Assembly (NCBI GenBank): GCA_020631155.1
Contig: JAHDHV010000006.1
Location: 1 to 51,129 of the forward strand
Origin: Bacteroidota bacterium
GTDB lineage: Bacteria; Bacteroidota; Bacteroidia; Chitinophagales; UBA2359
Direction of reading: 5' to 3'
Length of the DNA: 51,129 nt
Shown here: positions 17,152-26,372 of the stretch, piece after piece
How positions within the stretch are numbered: position 1 is the first letter of the stretch
Layout of the letters: each line of letters begins with the position of its first letter
Notes under the pieces: model-generated
Told to the model about the DNA's origin: nothing
Seen by the model: only the letters and a program-made list of their open reading frames with translations
Database searches by the model: none
Program-made: the position numbers and the translations under genes

Positions 17152-18168
17152 ATGAAAAATATAGAAGCCAAAGAGACCTACCTATATAATCCTGATTTGC
17201 CTTTTGTAAAAGAGGATTTTGCAGGTAATTTGTTTAAAAATGGACGATTTTACAATGAAGTGAAACGTGCACAGCCTAAATTTGCCGATATTTTTAAGTG
17301 GCAAACAGGCAATAGACCACAAAAAGAAGAGAAGAAAAAAGACCGTTTTCAGTTGCCTTTTTTACCCATTGACAAAAACATTTTTCAAACCAAAGAAGAT
17401 GTCATTATTTGGCTAGGCCATGCTAGTTTTTTTATTCGGATAAATGGCGTTACTTTATTGACTGATCCATGTTTGGGGAATGTCGCGCTTTTGCAGCGAA
17501 AAGTAAAATTACCTTGTAAAATCGCTGATATTCAGGGAGTTGACTATATTTTGCTTTCACATGGACATCGCGACCACTTAGATATTCCATCCCTAAAAAA
17601 AGTAACTCGACACAATCCCAAAGCACAATTTTTATTGCCTTTAAAAACGACTTCCATTGTGCGGAAGGCTGCCAAAAATCTTTGTCAAGAAGCAGCGTGG
17701 TATCAACAATTTGCTTTATCTGATGCTCATGCAGACAAAGTAAAAATCACCTATTTGCCTGCGGTTCATTGGAATCGGCGCGGGTTAACGGACTACAATC
17801 AGACGCTTTGGGGCAGTTTTTGGATTCAAGCGGGTGAGCAGTCCATTTATTTTGCTGGTGATACGGCTGTAGGACCTCATTTTAAAGCCATTCGCGAAAC
17901 AATGGGAACGCCAAATATCGGTATTATGCCCATAGGAGCGTATAAACCGCCAGTGATTATGAAGGGTTCGCATGTTAATCCAACAGAGGCGGTAGAGGCA
18001 TTTAATGAACTGCAAGGAAAAATATTTATCCCCATGCACTATGGCACTTTCGACCTTTCAGACGAGCCCCCCGGCGAACCGCTTCGAGAAGTGCAGCGAC
18101 TAAAAAAAGAACAAATTTTAAAAGGTGAATTAAAAGCCCTTGCTGTTGGTGAAATCTTTCGATTTTAA
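17152..18168 (+). CDS. Metallo-beta-lactamase fold hydrolase (NAPE-PLD/UlaG-like)
   Basis: A 338-residue cytoplasmic-looking metallohydrolase. Motif 1 is SHGHRDHLD at residues 136-144 (HxHxDH metal site), preceded by the characteristic VIIWLGHASFFIRINGVTLLTDPCLG. Then VHWNRRGLTD and LWGSFWIQ, YFAGDTAVGPHF with the bridging Asp, and MPIGAYKPP and IPMHYGTFD with the last His. This order matches the NAPE-PLD/UlaG-like branch (COG2220) that acts on phosphodiesters or lactones; the substrate is unknown. The TAA stop is formed by the first bases of a family A element, so the last residues (VGEIFRF) may differ from the ancestral C-terminus. Confidence 0.92.
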   Translation: MKNIEAKETYLYNPDLPFVKEDFAGNLFKNGRFYNEVKRAQPKFADIFKWQTGNRPQKEEKKKDRFQLPFLPIDKNIFQTKEDVIIWLGHASFFIRINGVTLLTDPCLGNVALLQRKVKLPCKIADIQGVDYILLSHGHRDHLDIPSLKKVTRHNPKAQFLLPLKTTSIVRKAAKNLCQEAAWYQQFALSDAHADKVKITYLPAVHWNRRGLTDYNQTLWGSFWIQAGEQSIYFAGDTAVGPHFKAIRETMGTPNIGIMPIGAYKPPVIMKGSHVNPTEAVEAFNELQGKIFIPMHYGTFDLSDEPPGEPLREVQRLKKEQILKGELKALAVGEIFRF

Positions 18169-18271
18169 GTATGTAGACTTGAGACTTGAGACTTGAGATG
18201 GTTAATTTGTTCACTATCAATGATTTATGGGAATCTCAAAGGTCGTTTAATTTTGCCTGCCTATTTACTTA
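18166..18271. mobile_element. Family A MITE-like element, copy 4
   Basis: TAAGTATGTAGACT at the left and GCCTGCCTATTTACTTA at the right, with TTCACTATCAATGATTTATG and GGTCGTTTAATTTTG inside as in copies 1 and 8. Its first three bases are the stop codon of the preceding hydrolase. Confidence 0.75.
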
Positions 18272-18282
18272 AATAAATTAAA

Positions 18283-18888
18283 CTAATGACGTTCTGAGTG
18301 AACAACCTCGCCATTTTCGTAGGTTTTTTTGCCTAGCAAACCGCCGTCCTCTTTCCATGTTGTTCGTTTGCCGTGTCGCACTCCGTTTTTGTATTCTTGT
18401 TCAGAGCGTTGTTGTCCGTTCCAGTACCAGCTTTTTTGTATGCCTTCTTCCTTGCCATTGACGAAGGTAACTTCTTGTTTTTTCTGTAGTTTTTCATCCT
18501 CATGATACCAAACCCATAGTCCTTCTGGCTTACCATCACGCAGAAGCCCCTCTCCACCTTTTCGGCGGTCGCCTTCGGTATAGAATAGGCGTTTGTGTAC
18601 CATTGTTGGGTCATTGATGGCGCGATTGAGTTTATAGCTATTGGATTTTTCGTAAGGTACAGCCTCAAATAAAATATCCTGAAATTTATAAGGCGCACTA
18701 GGGTCTGCATCTTTATAGCCTTCTCGTTTCTTTTGCTTTGTTGTTGATGCAGTGGTCGTTGTCGTTGTAGTTGCTTTTGTTGCTGTTGCTTTTGGAGCTT
18801 GTTTTGTCTTTTGTTGACATCCTGTAAAGAATAAAATGGTGCTACTGAATAGCAACAGTAAAAACCAGTGCTTGTTAATAGTGTTCAT
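18283..18888 (-). CDS. MORN-repeat-like lipoprotein (YwqK-type)
   Basis: A 201-residue predicted lipoprotein. Signal with lipobox FFTGC (Cys at about residue 24), a Lys/Ala/Thr low-complexity linker (residues 27-50), then a C-terminal region of MORN-like repeats: GEGLLRDGKPEGLWVWYHEDEK, VTFVNGKEEGIQKSWYWNGQ, QEYKNGVRHGKRTTWKEDG, KKTYENGEVVHSE. Such repeats are labelled as YwqK antitoxin-like in annotation pipelines, but this name comes from one family member and does not show toxin-antitoxin function. No toxin gene is adjacent. Likely an outer-membrane or periplasmic surface protein. Confidence 0.85.
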   Translation of the reverse strand: MNTINKHWFLLLLFSSTILFFTGCQQKTKQAPKATATKATTTTTTTASTTKQKKREGYKDADPSAPYKFQDILFEAVPYEKSNSYKLNRAINDPTMVHKRLFYTEGDRRKGGEGLLRDGKPEGLWVWYHEDEKLQKKQEVTFVNGKEEGIQKSWYWNGQQRSEQEYKNGVRHGKRTTWKEDGGLLGKKTYENGEVVHSERH

Positions 18889-19022
18889 ACTTTTTTGTTG
18901 ATTAAGTTTTTTGGAGTTTGGAAGGGGGCAAAGTTACAGTTTCTTTAGTAATGGGAAAAATTGATTTTTGGATTTTTGGAAATTAGATTTAACTTTTGTC
19001 AAACTACTTTTATCCGTTTTTT

Positions 19023-19255
19023 GGTATGTTTCATTACCATCCTAAGCCCTGATTACATGCATGTGGTCAGGTTGCTATTTAGATTTTTAGACTTTTGGAT
19101 TTTTAGACTTTTAGACTTTTGGACTTTTAAGTACCTAGACAAAATTAATGTTACAATAGGAAAAGACTAAACTCCGCATTTCTAATACTTTAGAACAAAA
19201 TTGTGCACAATTAAATAGTGCTTGGCACTTAGCTCTTAGAAATTAGTGATTAATT
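19023..19255 (-). repeat. Family B element, copy 6 (truncated, with nested family A)
   Basis: GGTATGTTTCATTACCATCC at the left, then repeated TTTTTAGACTTTTGG words and, after the nested family A copy at 19128-19231, AGAAATTAGTGATTAATTC. The right terminus is lost. Confidence 0.7.
19128..19231 (+). mobile_element. Family A MITE-like element, copy 5 (GTGCAC subtype)
   Basis: TAAGTACCTAGACAAAATTA at the left; TAATACTTTAGAACAAAATT, GTGCACAATTAAATAG and GTGCTTGGCACTTA at the right. Near identical over its distal half to copy 2 and, inverted, to copy 3. Confidence 0.87.
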
Positions 19256-19299
19256 CAATTTTTTTTTAAAAAAAATAATTCACAAAAATAAAAAATATA

Positions 19300-19878
19300 A
19301 TGAAATTATGTTTTGCGATAGCATCTATTCGTTTAGATATTTGGGTAGGAATAGCATTTTTACTGTGTTGTATAGGATGTTCTGAACAAGGAGCGCAAAA
19401 TGTTGCTTCGGCAGAGCGATTTTTTAGCCTGAAAAATTATTTTACACAAGAAGCCCATCGTTTACAAACAGCTGCTCAACAATTAAACAAAACCGCTACT
19501 TTGAATGGGGAAACGGAAAGCAAACAACTGTCTGATGTAGATTGGAAAAGAGAATTGCATTTGTTTATTCAGTCAGATATTAATAAAAGTTCTTGGCTGG
19601 ATAAGTATGTTATTGACAGTGTGCAGGAAAATAATTTTTTAAAGGTTATTTACCAACACCAAGACCCTAAATTGCGAACCAAAAATATTGAATTGACCTT
19701 TGAACCTACACAGGATAAGCCTCAGAGCATTAAAATTGTAAATGAAACGAGTAATCCTTTGTATCAAACACATGAAGAATTGTATTACCAAGCTAATCAA
19801 GGTTTTACAATTAATACGACTCAACATGTCACCTTTTTGCCGTCCGATAGTCTGCATATCATGGGTAGCTTTTTTTAA
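19300..19878 (+). CDS. Predicted lipoprotein of unknown function
   Basis: A 192-residue protein with a signal sequence ending in the lipobox LCCIGC (lipidated Cys about residue 28). The mature part has a helical stretch (AERFFSLKNYFTQEAHRLQTAAQQLNKTATLNG) and a beta-rich C-terminal half (YVIDSVQENNFLKVIYQHQD, TKNIELTFEPTQDKPQSIKIV). The start is preceded by a long A-rich stretch. The next + strand gene, 170 bp downstream, is another small lipoprotein; they may be co-expressed. No family recognised. Confidence 0.75.
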   Translation: MKLCFAIASIRLDIWVGIAFLLCCIGCSEQGAQNVASAERFFSLKNYFTQEAHRLQTAAQQLNKTATLNGETESKQLSDVDWKRELHLFIQSDINKSSWLDKYVIDSVQENNFLKVIYQHQDPKLRTKNIELTFEPTQDKPQSIKIVNETSNPLYQTHEELYYQANQGFTINTTQHVTFLPSDSLHIMGSFF

Positions 19879-20048
19879 ATTACGAATGACGATTTTTTTT
19901 TAAAAACTAACTTAACTTTTAATAAAAAGCTATTCAAACTCTCAATAAAACCTACACCACTATAGGCATTGTAAATTTTTGTCAAAAATTGGCAAGATTT
20001 TGGTCAATATAGGCACTGTTATTACTATCATCAATGATCCATTTATTT

Positions 20049-20435
20049 ATGAAAACAATTCAAAATATCCTGTGTGGAATAGGGTTAATTATTTGTCTGA
20101 GTAGCTGTAGTACGACCAATCACCATTTAAGCTCACAGGCAACTGCTGCAAAATTTGTTACTCATCTAGCCAATAAAGATTTACCTATCTTAGAAGCCCT
20201 TTCTTCAACTGAAGCTAAACGCAAACTGGTATTGCGAAAAATCACCTCTAACGATTATTTTATGAAGTGGTTGCGAGGTGCCTATCAAAAAGGCTATCGT
20301 TTGGATACGCATGACTTTTTAAATACGGCAACCGTTTTTGTGGGTTTTAGAGGAGAAGATACTCGATTGAAAATCAATATGGTGCACGAAAATCAAGTAT
20401 GGAAAATTGAAGATGTTGGTTTTTGGAAATGGTAG
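20049..20435 (+). CDS. Small lipoprotein, possibly NTF2-like (DUF4878-like)
   Basis: A 128-residue predicted lipoprotein: signal MKTIQNILCGIGLIICLSS followed by Cys (lipobox CLSSC). The mature part follows the pattern ATAAKFVTHLANKDLPILEALSSTEAKRKL ... WKIEDVGF, that is, a helix pair followed by a strand ending in a Trp-rich C-terminus. This pattern resembles lumazine-binding/NTF2-like lipoproteins such as DUF4878, a weak assignment by eye. The frame also has an ATG 5 codons upstream at 20034, which would give a worse signal peptide. Confidence 0.75.
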   Translation: MKTIQNILCGIGLIICLSSCSTTNHHLSSQATAAKFVTHLANKDLPILEALSSTEAKRKLVLRKITSNDYFMKWLRGAYQKGYRLDTHDFLNTATVFVGFRGEDTRLKINMVHENQVWKIEDVGFWKW

Positions 20436-20477
20436 TTTTTTAAATTGCGAATTATCAATTACGAATTACGACTTTTA

Positions 20478-20763
20478 GGTATGTTTCAAGTACTGAGTTT
20501 TGCTACCTAACAGTTCGTGGATTCGTGATTAGTAGATTAGTGATTCGTTTTGGGACGTTTTCTACTGATTGATTTCTTGTTGGATGTTTTCTGTAATGAA
20601 GATTTTATTCATTGAAATGTCTTGAAGTTAAATGGTTTATGTATATTGTGAAAATTAAATAGTTTTTTGTTTTAGCTAATTTCTAACAGCTAAAGAGCCA
20701 AAAGGCTAAATATCTAAATAGCAATTTTAGAGATAAAGTGTTAGGAAGGGAATGAAACATACC
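20478..20763 (+). repeat. Family B element, copy 7 (complete, 286 bp)
   Basis: Perfect 11-bp ends: GGTATGTTTCA at 20478 and TGAAACATACC ending at 20763. Interior blocks in order: CCTAACAGTTCGTGGATTCG, ATTAGTAGATTAGTGATTCG, TAATTTCTAACAGCTAAAG, AAATAGCAATTTTAG and TAAAGTGTTAGGAAGGGAA. No coding capacity. One of the best type copies. Confidence 0.9.
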
Positions 20764-20800
20764 TTACAAATTAGAAATTACGAATGATAAATTTTTATAA

Positions 20801-20846
20801 AAAAAAGCGATAGGGAAACTATGTAAAAAGTCTCCTTATCGCTTTT
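20801..20846. terminator. Hairpin terminator between convergent genes
   Basis: AAAAAAGCGATAGGGA and TCTCCTTATCGCTTTTT pair across an 17-nt loop, with A- and T-runs at both sides. It lies between the lipoprotein gene (+) and the HNH-like/AP2 gene (-). Confidence 0.75.
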
Positions 20847-21002
20847 TCAGATAACTAACAAAAATATTTCTACGTGTTATGATTGTTTAACCACTCTTTA
20901 GAAAATAGCTATTGAAAACGCTTTGTATAGCTTGCTTAGATTAAAATATGTGGGCTATCTTCTTATAAGATATTGATTTACAATACGATGTATTTATTTG
21001 CA

Positions 21003-21041
21003 AGACAATTCGTGTCGTGTGAGACGATTCGTGAATTGTCT
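21003..21041. repeat. Inverted repeat after the AP2 gene
   Basis: AGACAATTCGTG and CGTGAATTGTCT form an imperfect stem around a GTGAGACGA-containing loop. It is 4 bp beyond the stop of the gene at 21045 and could terminate it, although the minus-strand T-run is weak. Confidence 0.5.
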
Positions 21042-21044
21042 CTA

Positions 21045-21578
21045 CTATTGAATTTGCTTTCCTTTAATTTTATTCAAACTTTTAGTCACTCCGAATAATT
21101 CTTTTGACTTTTGATTGTAAGCTCTAGCAGCGTCTTCGGCGGTTTTGAATGTGCCCAAATTAATGCGCTCGCCGTTGACATTCAACACACTACGGTAAGA
21201 GTTTTTATCCTTAATTACACCACGATAACCTGTTTTGGTTTCTACAGGTTTCATGTGTCGGCGAAGCATACCCATTGTTACCCACTCCAAATTTTCGATG
21301 CGGCAGTCCAACTTATTGCCGTTTTTCATTCGCACAAATAGACGTTTGTTTGTCTTTGGTTTGAGGATGCAATGTTGAGCAATAAACTTATGCAGGTAAA
21401 TGGTTTGACATTCATCGTTTATCCAATGTTGATAAACTGCATAACCTGCCGAATGTTTGCGGAATATCTTATCCTCGCCGAATTTAATCATTCCTGTCTT
21501 GATCAATAGATCATAACCACGATTACAGAGTACAACATACTCATTAAGCCTGTTTTTCAATGGCAATTTGTAAAGCAT
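21045..21578 (-). CDS. HNH-like/AP2-domain DNA-binding protein with a degenerate HNH motif
   Basis: A 177-residue protein with two domains. Residues about 60-101 align with the HNH homing endonuclease pattern that ends in NKLDCRIENLEWVT. However, the position of the catalytic His (normally V-N-H-x-D-G-N) reads V82-R-M-K-N-G-N88, so the His is lost and nuclease activity is doubtful. Residues about 117-163 form an AP2 DNA-binding domain (GYRGVIKDKNSYRSV, NLGTFKTAEDAARAYNQKSKELFG). Such HNH-AP2 proteins are usually phage- or homing-endonuclease related. It is isolated here, with no phage genes nearby. Probable acquired gene retained as a DNA-binding protein; the role is unknown. Confidence 0.85.
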   Translation of the reverse strand: MLYKLPLKNRLNEYVVLCNRGYDLLIKTGMIKFGEDKIFRKHSAGYAVYQHWINDECQTIYLHKFIAQHCILKPKTNKRLFVRMKNGNKLDCRIENLEWVTMGMLRRHMKPVETKTGYRGVIKDKNSYRSVLNVNGERINLGTFKTAEDAARAYNQKSKELFGVTKSLNKIKGKQIQ

Positions 21579-22301
21579 AGTATCTTATTTTTAATAATTA
21601 GTTTTGGATACAATTAATAATACACATAATACAGAACGGATTTTTTAGTACTTTTAGACCTTCCTAGCATAATAAATACTTAAAAGGAAAATACATACTA
21701 ATTTATATACTACATTTATCCAACTTCCTAAATAGCAGTTGCTAAAATAGGTAGTTGTTAAGGGAATAATAGATAGACTGATGAAGCTTGTTGAGGCTTA
21801 ACATGCACAACAATTCATCTATCTTCATCTTCTGAGATTTTGATACTATAGTACAATAGTGAATTAATTAGAAGTAGTTAACTAATAAATGGCAGGTTAG
21901 TAATCAAAAAAAGTTTTGTTTTATACAAAGTTCAATCAAATGGTAAGTAGCAAAATAATTGTTGATAATATGATTAATAAATGACTTAGATTAAATAGTA
22001 AATAATTTTTTTTGTTTGTTTTGTTGCATTGGATAGTAATAATAGCTGCAAGATAGAAATTAGTACGCTTGATTACAAACAATCTGCAACTTTTTATCAT
22101 CATTTTTTTATCACAAAAAAAAAAATAAGGTATAATTAGTTGTTGGTCAGTTAATTGATGAAAAAAAAAATTTAACTTGTCATGCAACCCTTATGCAAGT
22201 TTTTCCAGTCACTCCCCTAAATAGGGAATGGAGATACAGACCTAAAAAATCTCAAAAAGGGAAATTTTTTAAAAAAAGCCCATATCTCCTATTTCCATTT
22301 G
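21579..22301. other. Long AT-rich spacer without recognised features
   Basis: About 720 bp with no dispersed element. An 83-codon minus-strand frame (21936-22187) is Ile/Leu/Lys/Asn-rich, carries no motif and is probably chance. Near 22228-22293, GGAATGGAGATA and TATCTCCTATTTCC can pair and may belong to the terminator of the gene ending at 22302. Confidence 0.5.
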
Positions 22302-25300
22302 TCATAATTTCATAAACTTTTTGCTTTGTTGGGTTTCTTTTGTTTGCAAGACCAATAAATAAATGCCTGCCCTTAAATCACTCAAGTCAAAACGAACTTC
22401 TTGCTTGCCGATTCCAGCTAAGGGTTCTACTTTTAATTGTTTACCTGATACATCATATAAGATTAATTGAGCATCTTCGCCCTTTGCTATCTGATAGCTT
22501 GCCTGTATATAATTTTTAGCAGGATTTGGAAAAATGCTTAGTGTTACAAGATCAATATCTTCACTTTCTTGGACATTCTCTTTAACCAATAAAGTATTGT
22601 TTTTTCCTGTTTGATTACAAAGGGTGATGGTTTGGGCAAAGAAAGATTCATTACCACAGGCATCCACCGCACCCCAAGCGCGAATTAAGGTTGTTTCAGA
22701 AATTTGCGTTTCATTAAACATTACATGAACTGCCTCGTCCTGACAGTTATCAATAGCTGTAACGCTGGGTACGGCTGGAATAGTGCCACACTCTGCTGCA
22801 AAACTAGCTGGAGGTAGTCCGAAAAACTGAGGTCCCATATTATCCATCACGTCTATTACTTGAGTAAAACTGCTTGCTGTACCTCCACAAGCACTTGCGG
22901 CTGTCCAAGTGCGTTGTAAGCTGTAATTGCAAGGTGGGCCTACTTGTTCTTCAGTAAATTGCACATTCAAAGCAACATTACAATTATTAGAAGCAGTGAC
23001 TGCCTCTTGAACGCTAGGTACTTCACCACATTTGACCCAAAGCGCAGCTTCTGGCAAGCCACTTAAAACAGGAGCAGACTCGCCATTAACAACAATTGTT
23101 TGGGTAAAGCTGTCACTATTGCCACAGTTATCCATAGCCGACCAAGTGCGGTTAAGCGTAAAATTACAGCCTTCACCTGTTTGTGTTTCCGAGAAATGAA
23201 CGGGAACTTCGCCACTACAATCATCTCTTGCAATTACATTGGGTGCAACAGGCAAATTATCACAATTTAAAGTGGTGAATTGCGCTTCTGGTAGCCCCAG
23301 TAATTCGGGAGGCATCGCATCCATGACATCTATTATTTGGGTAAAGGTACTTTCATTGCCACAAGCATCGCTTGCCGTCCAAGTGCGATGTAAATTATAG
23401 GTGCAAGGATTGTCGTGTGCATCTAATTTTATTTCTACAAATTGGACATCCACAAAACCATCACAAGCATCATAAGCGGTGACATTGGCTATAGCTGGAA
23501 TCGGCTCGTCGCACTTTATCCAAATATTTGTGGTTGGTGGGAGACCTTGTAAAACAGGTGGCATTTCGTCCATCACATCAATGATTTGGGTAAAACTATT
23601 GGTATGACCACAAGCATCGGCTACGCTCCAAGTTCGTTGTAAGCTATAATTGCAAGCTGGCCCTACTTTTACCTCTTCAAATTGTACTTCCAGCGCATTA
23701 TTGCAATTGTCGGTAGCGGTGACTACTTCTTGAACCAAAGGTACTTCGCCACATTTTACCCATAAATTAGCAGCCGTTGGCAAACCGTTAAGGGCAGGGG
23801 CTTCATCGGCACTCACTTTTATGGTTTGCGTAAAGTCGGTAGTATTGCCACAGTCGTCTGTTGCCGTCCAAGTGCGCTGAATGGTAAAACTACAACCTTC
23901 TCCCTGTTGTTGTTCATTAAATTGTACAGGCACCTCACCACTGCAATCATCTCTTGCAATAACATTGGGTGGTGCAGGAACATTGCTACAATTTAAGATG
24001 CTTTGTTGAGTAGGCAATCCTAATAATTCTGGCGGTGCGCTATCTTGTGTATCAATGGTTTGGGTAAAAGTGGCGCGATTGCCACATTTGTCTGTTGCCG
24101 TCCATGTACGTTTAATACCGCTACATGCGCCCATTCCCAAAGCTACTTCCTGAAAAACTACCTCTACCTCCTCATCGCAATTATCGCGAGCTGTTACGGT
24201 AGGTGGTGGAGGTAGGCTGGCACCACAAGCGACAATGCTTGTTGCGCTTGGCAAATCTAATAACTGCGGAGGCATATTGTCTAGTACATCAATAATTTGT
24301 GAAAATTCGGCCGTATTGCCACAGTCATCTGTTGCCGTCCAAGTTCGATGTAGGTTGTAACTACAATTATCATCATTTTCCGCTACTTTTATTTCAATAA
24401 ACTGCACATTTATATCCTTATCGCAAGCATCAACTGCCACAACATGAGGAACGCTCGGTATTTCACCACATTTTACCCAAATGCTAGATTCACTTGGTAG
24501 ACCTACCAACATTGGTGTTGTATCATCTGTTACGGTTATCGTTTGCGAAGCGGAAGCAGTGTTCCCACAATTATCTTCTGCTGTCCAGGTTCGTATAATA
24601 TAATAAGGGCAATTGCCTGTTTTTTCTACTGTTTCAGCAAAAGCAATATCCACATCATCATCACAATCATCTGTTGCTCTGATTGAAGCATTGGGATGAG
24701 GAGGGTTATCTCGGCAGCCCATTCTTATATCATTCGGAATACCAGTTAATTGTGGTGGAGTATCATCATTAATGGCAATGGTTTGGGTAAAAGAACTTTC
24801 ATTACCTGCTTCATCTGTTGCTGTCCAAGTGCGAATGATGCTGCATGATTCACTGTCATTTGCCTCCTGTGTAAATTGTATATTGACTTCGCCGCCGCAA
24901 TTATCGGAAGCGGTAACAGGCGGAGGCTCAGGAAATCCGTTATTATCTGTGTCGCTACAGTTTACGGAGCTTTGTGCAGTAGGTAAGCCCAATAAAGTTG
25001 GTGATTCACTGTCACCAATGGTCAGGGTTTGGGTGTCTGTTGCTTTATTGTTGCACTCGTCCTTTGCCGTCCATGTACGGATGATGTCGTATTGTTCGGT
25101 GGTGTAGTTGTATTGCTCATATTCACTAAATGAAACACTTACTTCACCACTACAATCATCTCTAGCAATAACATTTGGTGGGTTTGGAATGGTATTACAG
25201 GAAACGGTAGCATCATTAGGCACACCTATGAGATTGGGGGCTTCTGAATCTTTAACAAATATATTTTGGGTAAAAATGGTATAATTATCACAAGCATCTA

Positions 25301-26084
25301 CGGCTTGCCATCGGCGAATGATTTTGTAAGAACAGCCCTCGCCATGTTGCTTTTCGGTAAATTCTACAGGGATTTCACCATCGCAATTATCTATGGCTGT
25401 AACGCTTGGGACAGGCGGGACTTCTCCACAACCTATTTGCAGAATAGATTGGCTGGGGATGCCTTGCAAAACGGGTTTAGTGCTGTCTAAAACGGTAATT
25501 TTTTGTTTTTCTAATGCCTTATTGCCACACTCATCTCTAGCAAACCATTCGCGGACAATAGTGTAAGGGGCATGACCGGGATTGGGAATGTATTCTTTAA
25601 ATTCTAATTGTACATTATCATCACAATCGTCTTTTACAGTGACATTGGCTTTTTCAGGAATGGCACCACATTGAACAGTTACATCAGCAGGAACACCGCT
25701 TAGGGTGGGCGGCTTTGTATCGGCGGCTTGGATTCGCTGGGTAAATTCCGAACGGTTGCCACAACGGTCTTTTGTCCACCAAGTTCGGGTAATGAGGTAA
25801 GAACAGTTTTGCCCTGTTTTTTTCTCTTCAAAATGAACTTTCAAAAAATCACCATCGCAATTATCCCAAGAAATGACTTCGGGAGGGGCAGGTACTTCAT
25901 GGCAAAGTACGGTGATGGATTTTTCGGGAAGGTCTTTTAACATCGGGGCTGTTTGATCGCTATTTGGACCTGAACAGTCGCATTGAGCATACACTTTTTG
26001 AGTAGGCAAACATACACTGCCTATAGTTATTATTATACTAAAACAGTAGTAAACGAAATATTTATGCATATAAGATGGGGTCAT
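22302..26084 (-). CDS. Giant secreted protein with 14 HYR-like repeats and a T9SS sorting domain
   Basis: A 1260-residue exported protein. Signal peptide near residues 6-34, ending QKVYAQ (an ATG at codon 6 is an alternative start). Residues about 40-1165 are 14 tandem Ig-like modules of about 80-85 residues. Each has the pattern PPxLxGxP - CGxxPxxP - A/DxC - VxFxE - C - RTWTAxDxCGN - FTQTI and about four Cys that could form disulfides. The last 90 residues hold SIFPNPAKNYIQASY, YDVSGKQ and LRAGIYLLVLQT, the type A T9SS C-terminal domain. Units 7, 9 and 10 resemble units 11, 12 and 13, so a block duplication is likely. Probably surface-exposed; adhesion is a guess from the HYR family. No neighbouring gene shares the operon. 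Confidence 0.9.
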   Translation of the reverse strand: MTPSYMHKYFVYYCFSIIITIGSVCLPTQKVYAQCDCSGPNSDQTAPMLKDLPEKSITVLCHEVPAPPEVISWDNCDGDFLKVHFEEKKTGQNCSYLITRTWWTKDRCGNRSEFTQRIQAADTKPPTLSGVPADVTVQCGAIPEKANVTVKDDCDDNVQLEFKEYIPNPGHAPYTIVREWFARDECGNKALEKQKITVLDSTKPVLQGIPSQSILQIGCGEVPPVPSVTAIDNCDGEIPVEFTEKQHGEGCSYKIIRRWQAVDACDNYTIFTQNIFVKDSEAPNLIGVPNDATVSCNTIPNPPNVIARDDCSGEVSVSFSEYEQYNYTTEQYDIIRTWTAKDECNNKATDTQTLTIGDSESPTLLGLPTAQSSVNCSDTDNNGFPEPPPVTASDNCGGEVNIQFTQEANDSESCSIIRTWTATDEAGNESSFTQTIAINDDTPPQLTGIPNDIRMGCRDNPPHPNASIRATDDCDDDVDIAFAETVEKTGNCPYYIIRTWTAEDNCGNTASASQTITVTDDTTPMLVGLPSESSIWVKCGEIPSVPHVVAVDACDKDINVQFIEIKVAENDDNCSYNLHRTWTATDDCGNTAEFSQIIDVLDNMPPQLLDLPSATSIVACGASLPPPPTVTARDNCDEEVEVVFQEVALGMGACSGIKRTWTATDKCGNRATFTQTIDTQDSAPPELLGLPTQQSILNCSNVPAPPNVIARDDCSGEVPVQFNEQQQGEGCSFTIQRTWTATDDCGNTTDFTQTIKVSADEAPALNGLPTAANLWVKCGEVPLVQEVVTATDNCNNALEVQFEEVKVGPACNYSLQRTWSVADACGHTNSFTQIIDVMDEMPPVLQGLPPTTNIWIKCDEPIPAIANVTAYDACDGFVDVQFVEIKLDAHDNPCTYNLHRTWTASDACGNESTFTQIIDVMDAMPPELLGLPEAQFTTLNCDNLPVAPNVIARDDCSGEVPVHFSETQTGEGCNFTLNRTWSAMDNCGNSDSFTQTIVVNGESAPVLSGLPEAALWVKCGEVPSVQEAVTASNNCNVALNVQFTEEQVGPPCNYSLQRTWTAASACGGTASSFTQVIDVMDNMGPQFFGLPPASFAAECGTIPAVPSVTAIDNCQDEAVHVMFNETQISETTLIRAWGAVDACGNESFFAQTITLCNQTGKNNTLLVKENVQESEDIDLVTLSIFPNPAKNYIQASYQIAKGEDAQLILYDVSGKQLKVEPLAGIGKQEVRFDLSDLRAGIYLLVLQTKETQQSKKFMKL

Positions 26085-26372
26085 TTTAGATAGGTTTTTG
26101 ATGATGAATAATTAAGTGTTGGTGATTGGTGCTTGGATAAGTTGAAGGCAAAGTCCTCTATAAAAATACTTGATTTTATGCTGTTTTAGTATGTTTTTAT
26201 GACTTTTTTGTGACAAAAATAAAAAACAATACCTTCCCCTATTTATTTTTTTCATTTAAAATAAAGTTTATTTTATTTGTAAATATTTAAAAATGTCGGA
26301 ATTATTTATTTTTAAGGTAGGAAAAAAAACAAATTTGAAAGAGGTGATAACTATTATAGCTTGACTAGATTT

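Noticed and set aside
18283-18888. Toxin-antitoxin module around the MORN-like lipoprotein
   Set aside because: The YwqK antitoxin label comes from database naming; no toxin gene is adjacent and the protein has a lipobox.
21936-22187. Possible 83-residue minus-strand gene
   Set aside because: Composition is Ile/Leu/Asn/Lys-biased as expected for AT-rich DNA, with no motif and no ribosome or promoter signal. Kept as spacer.
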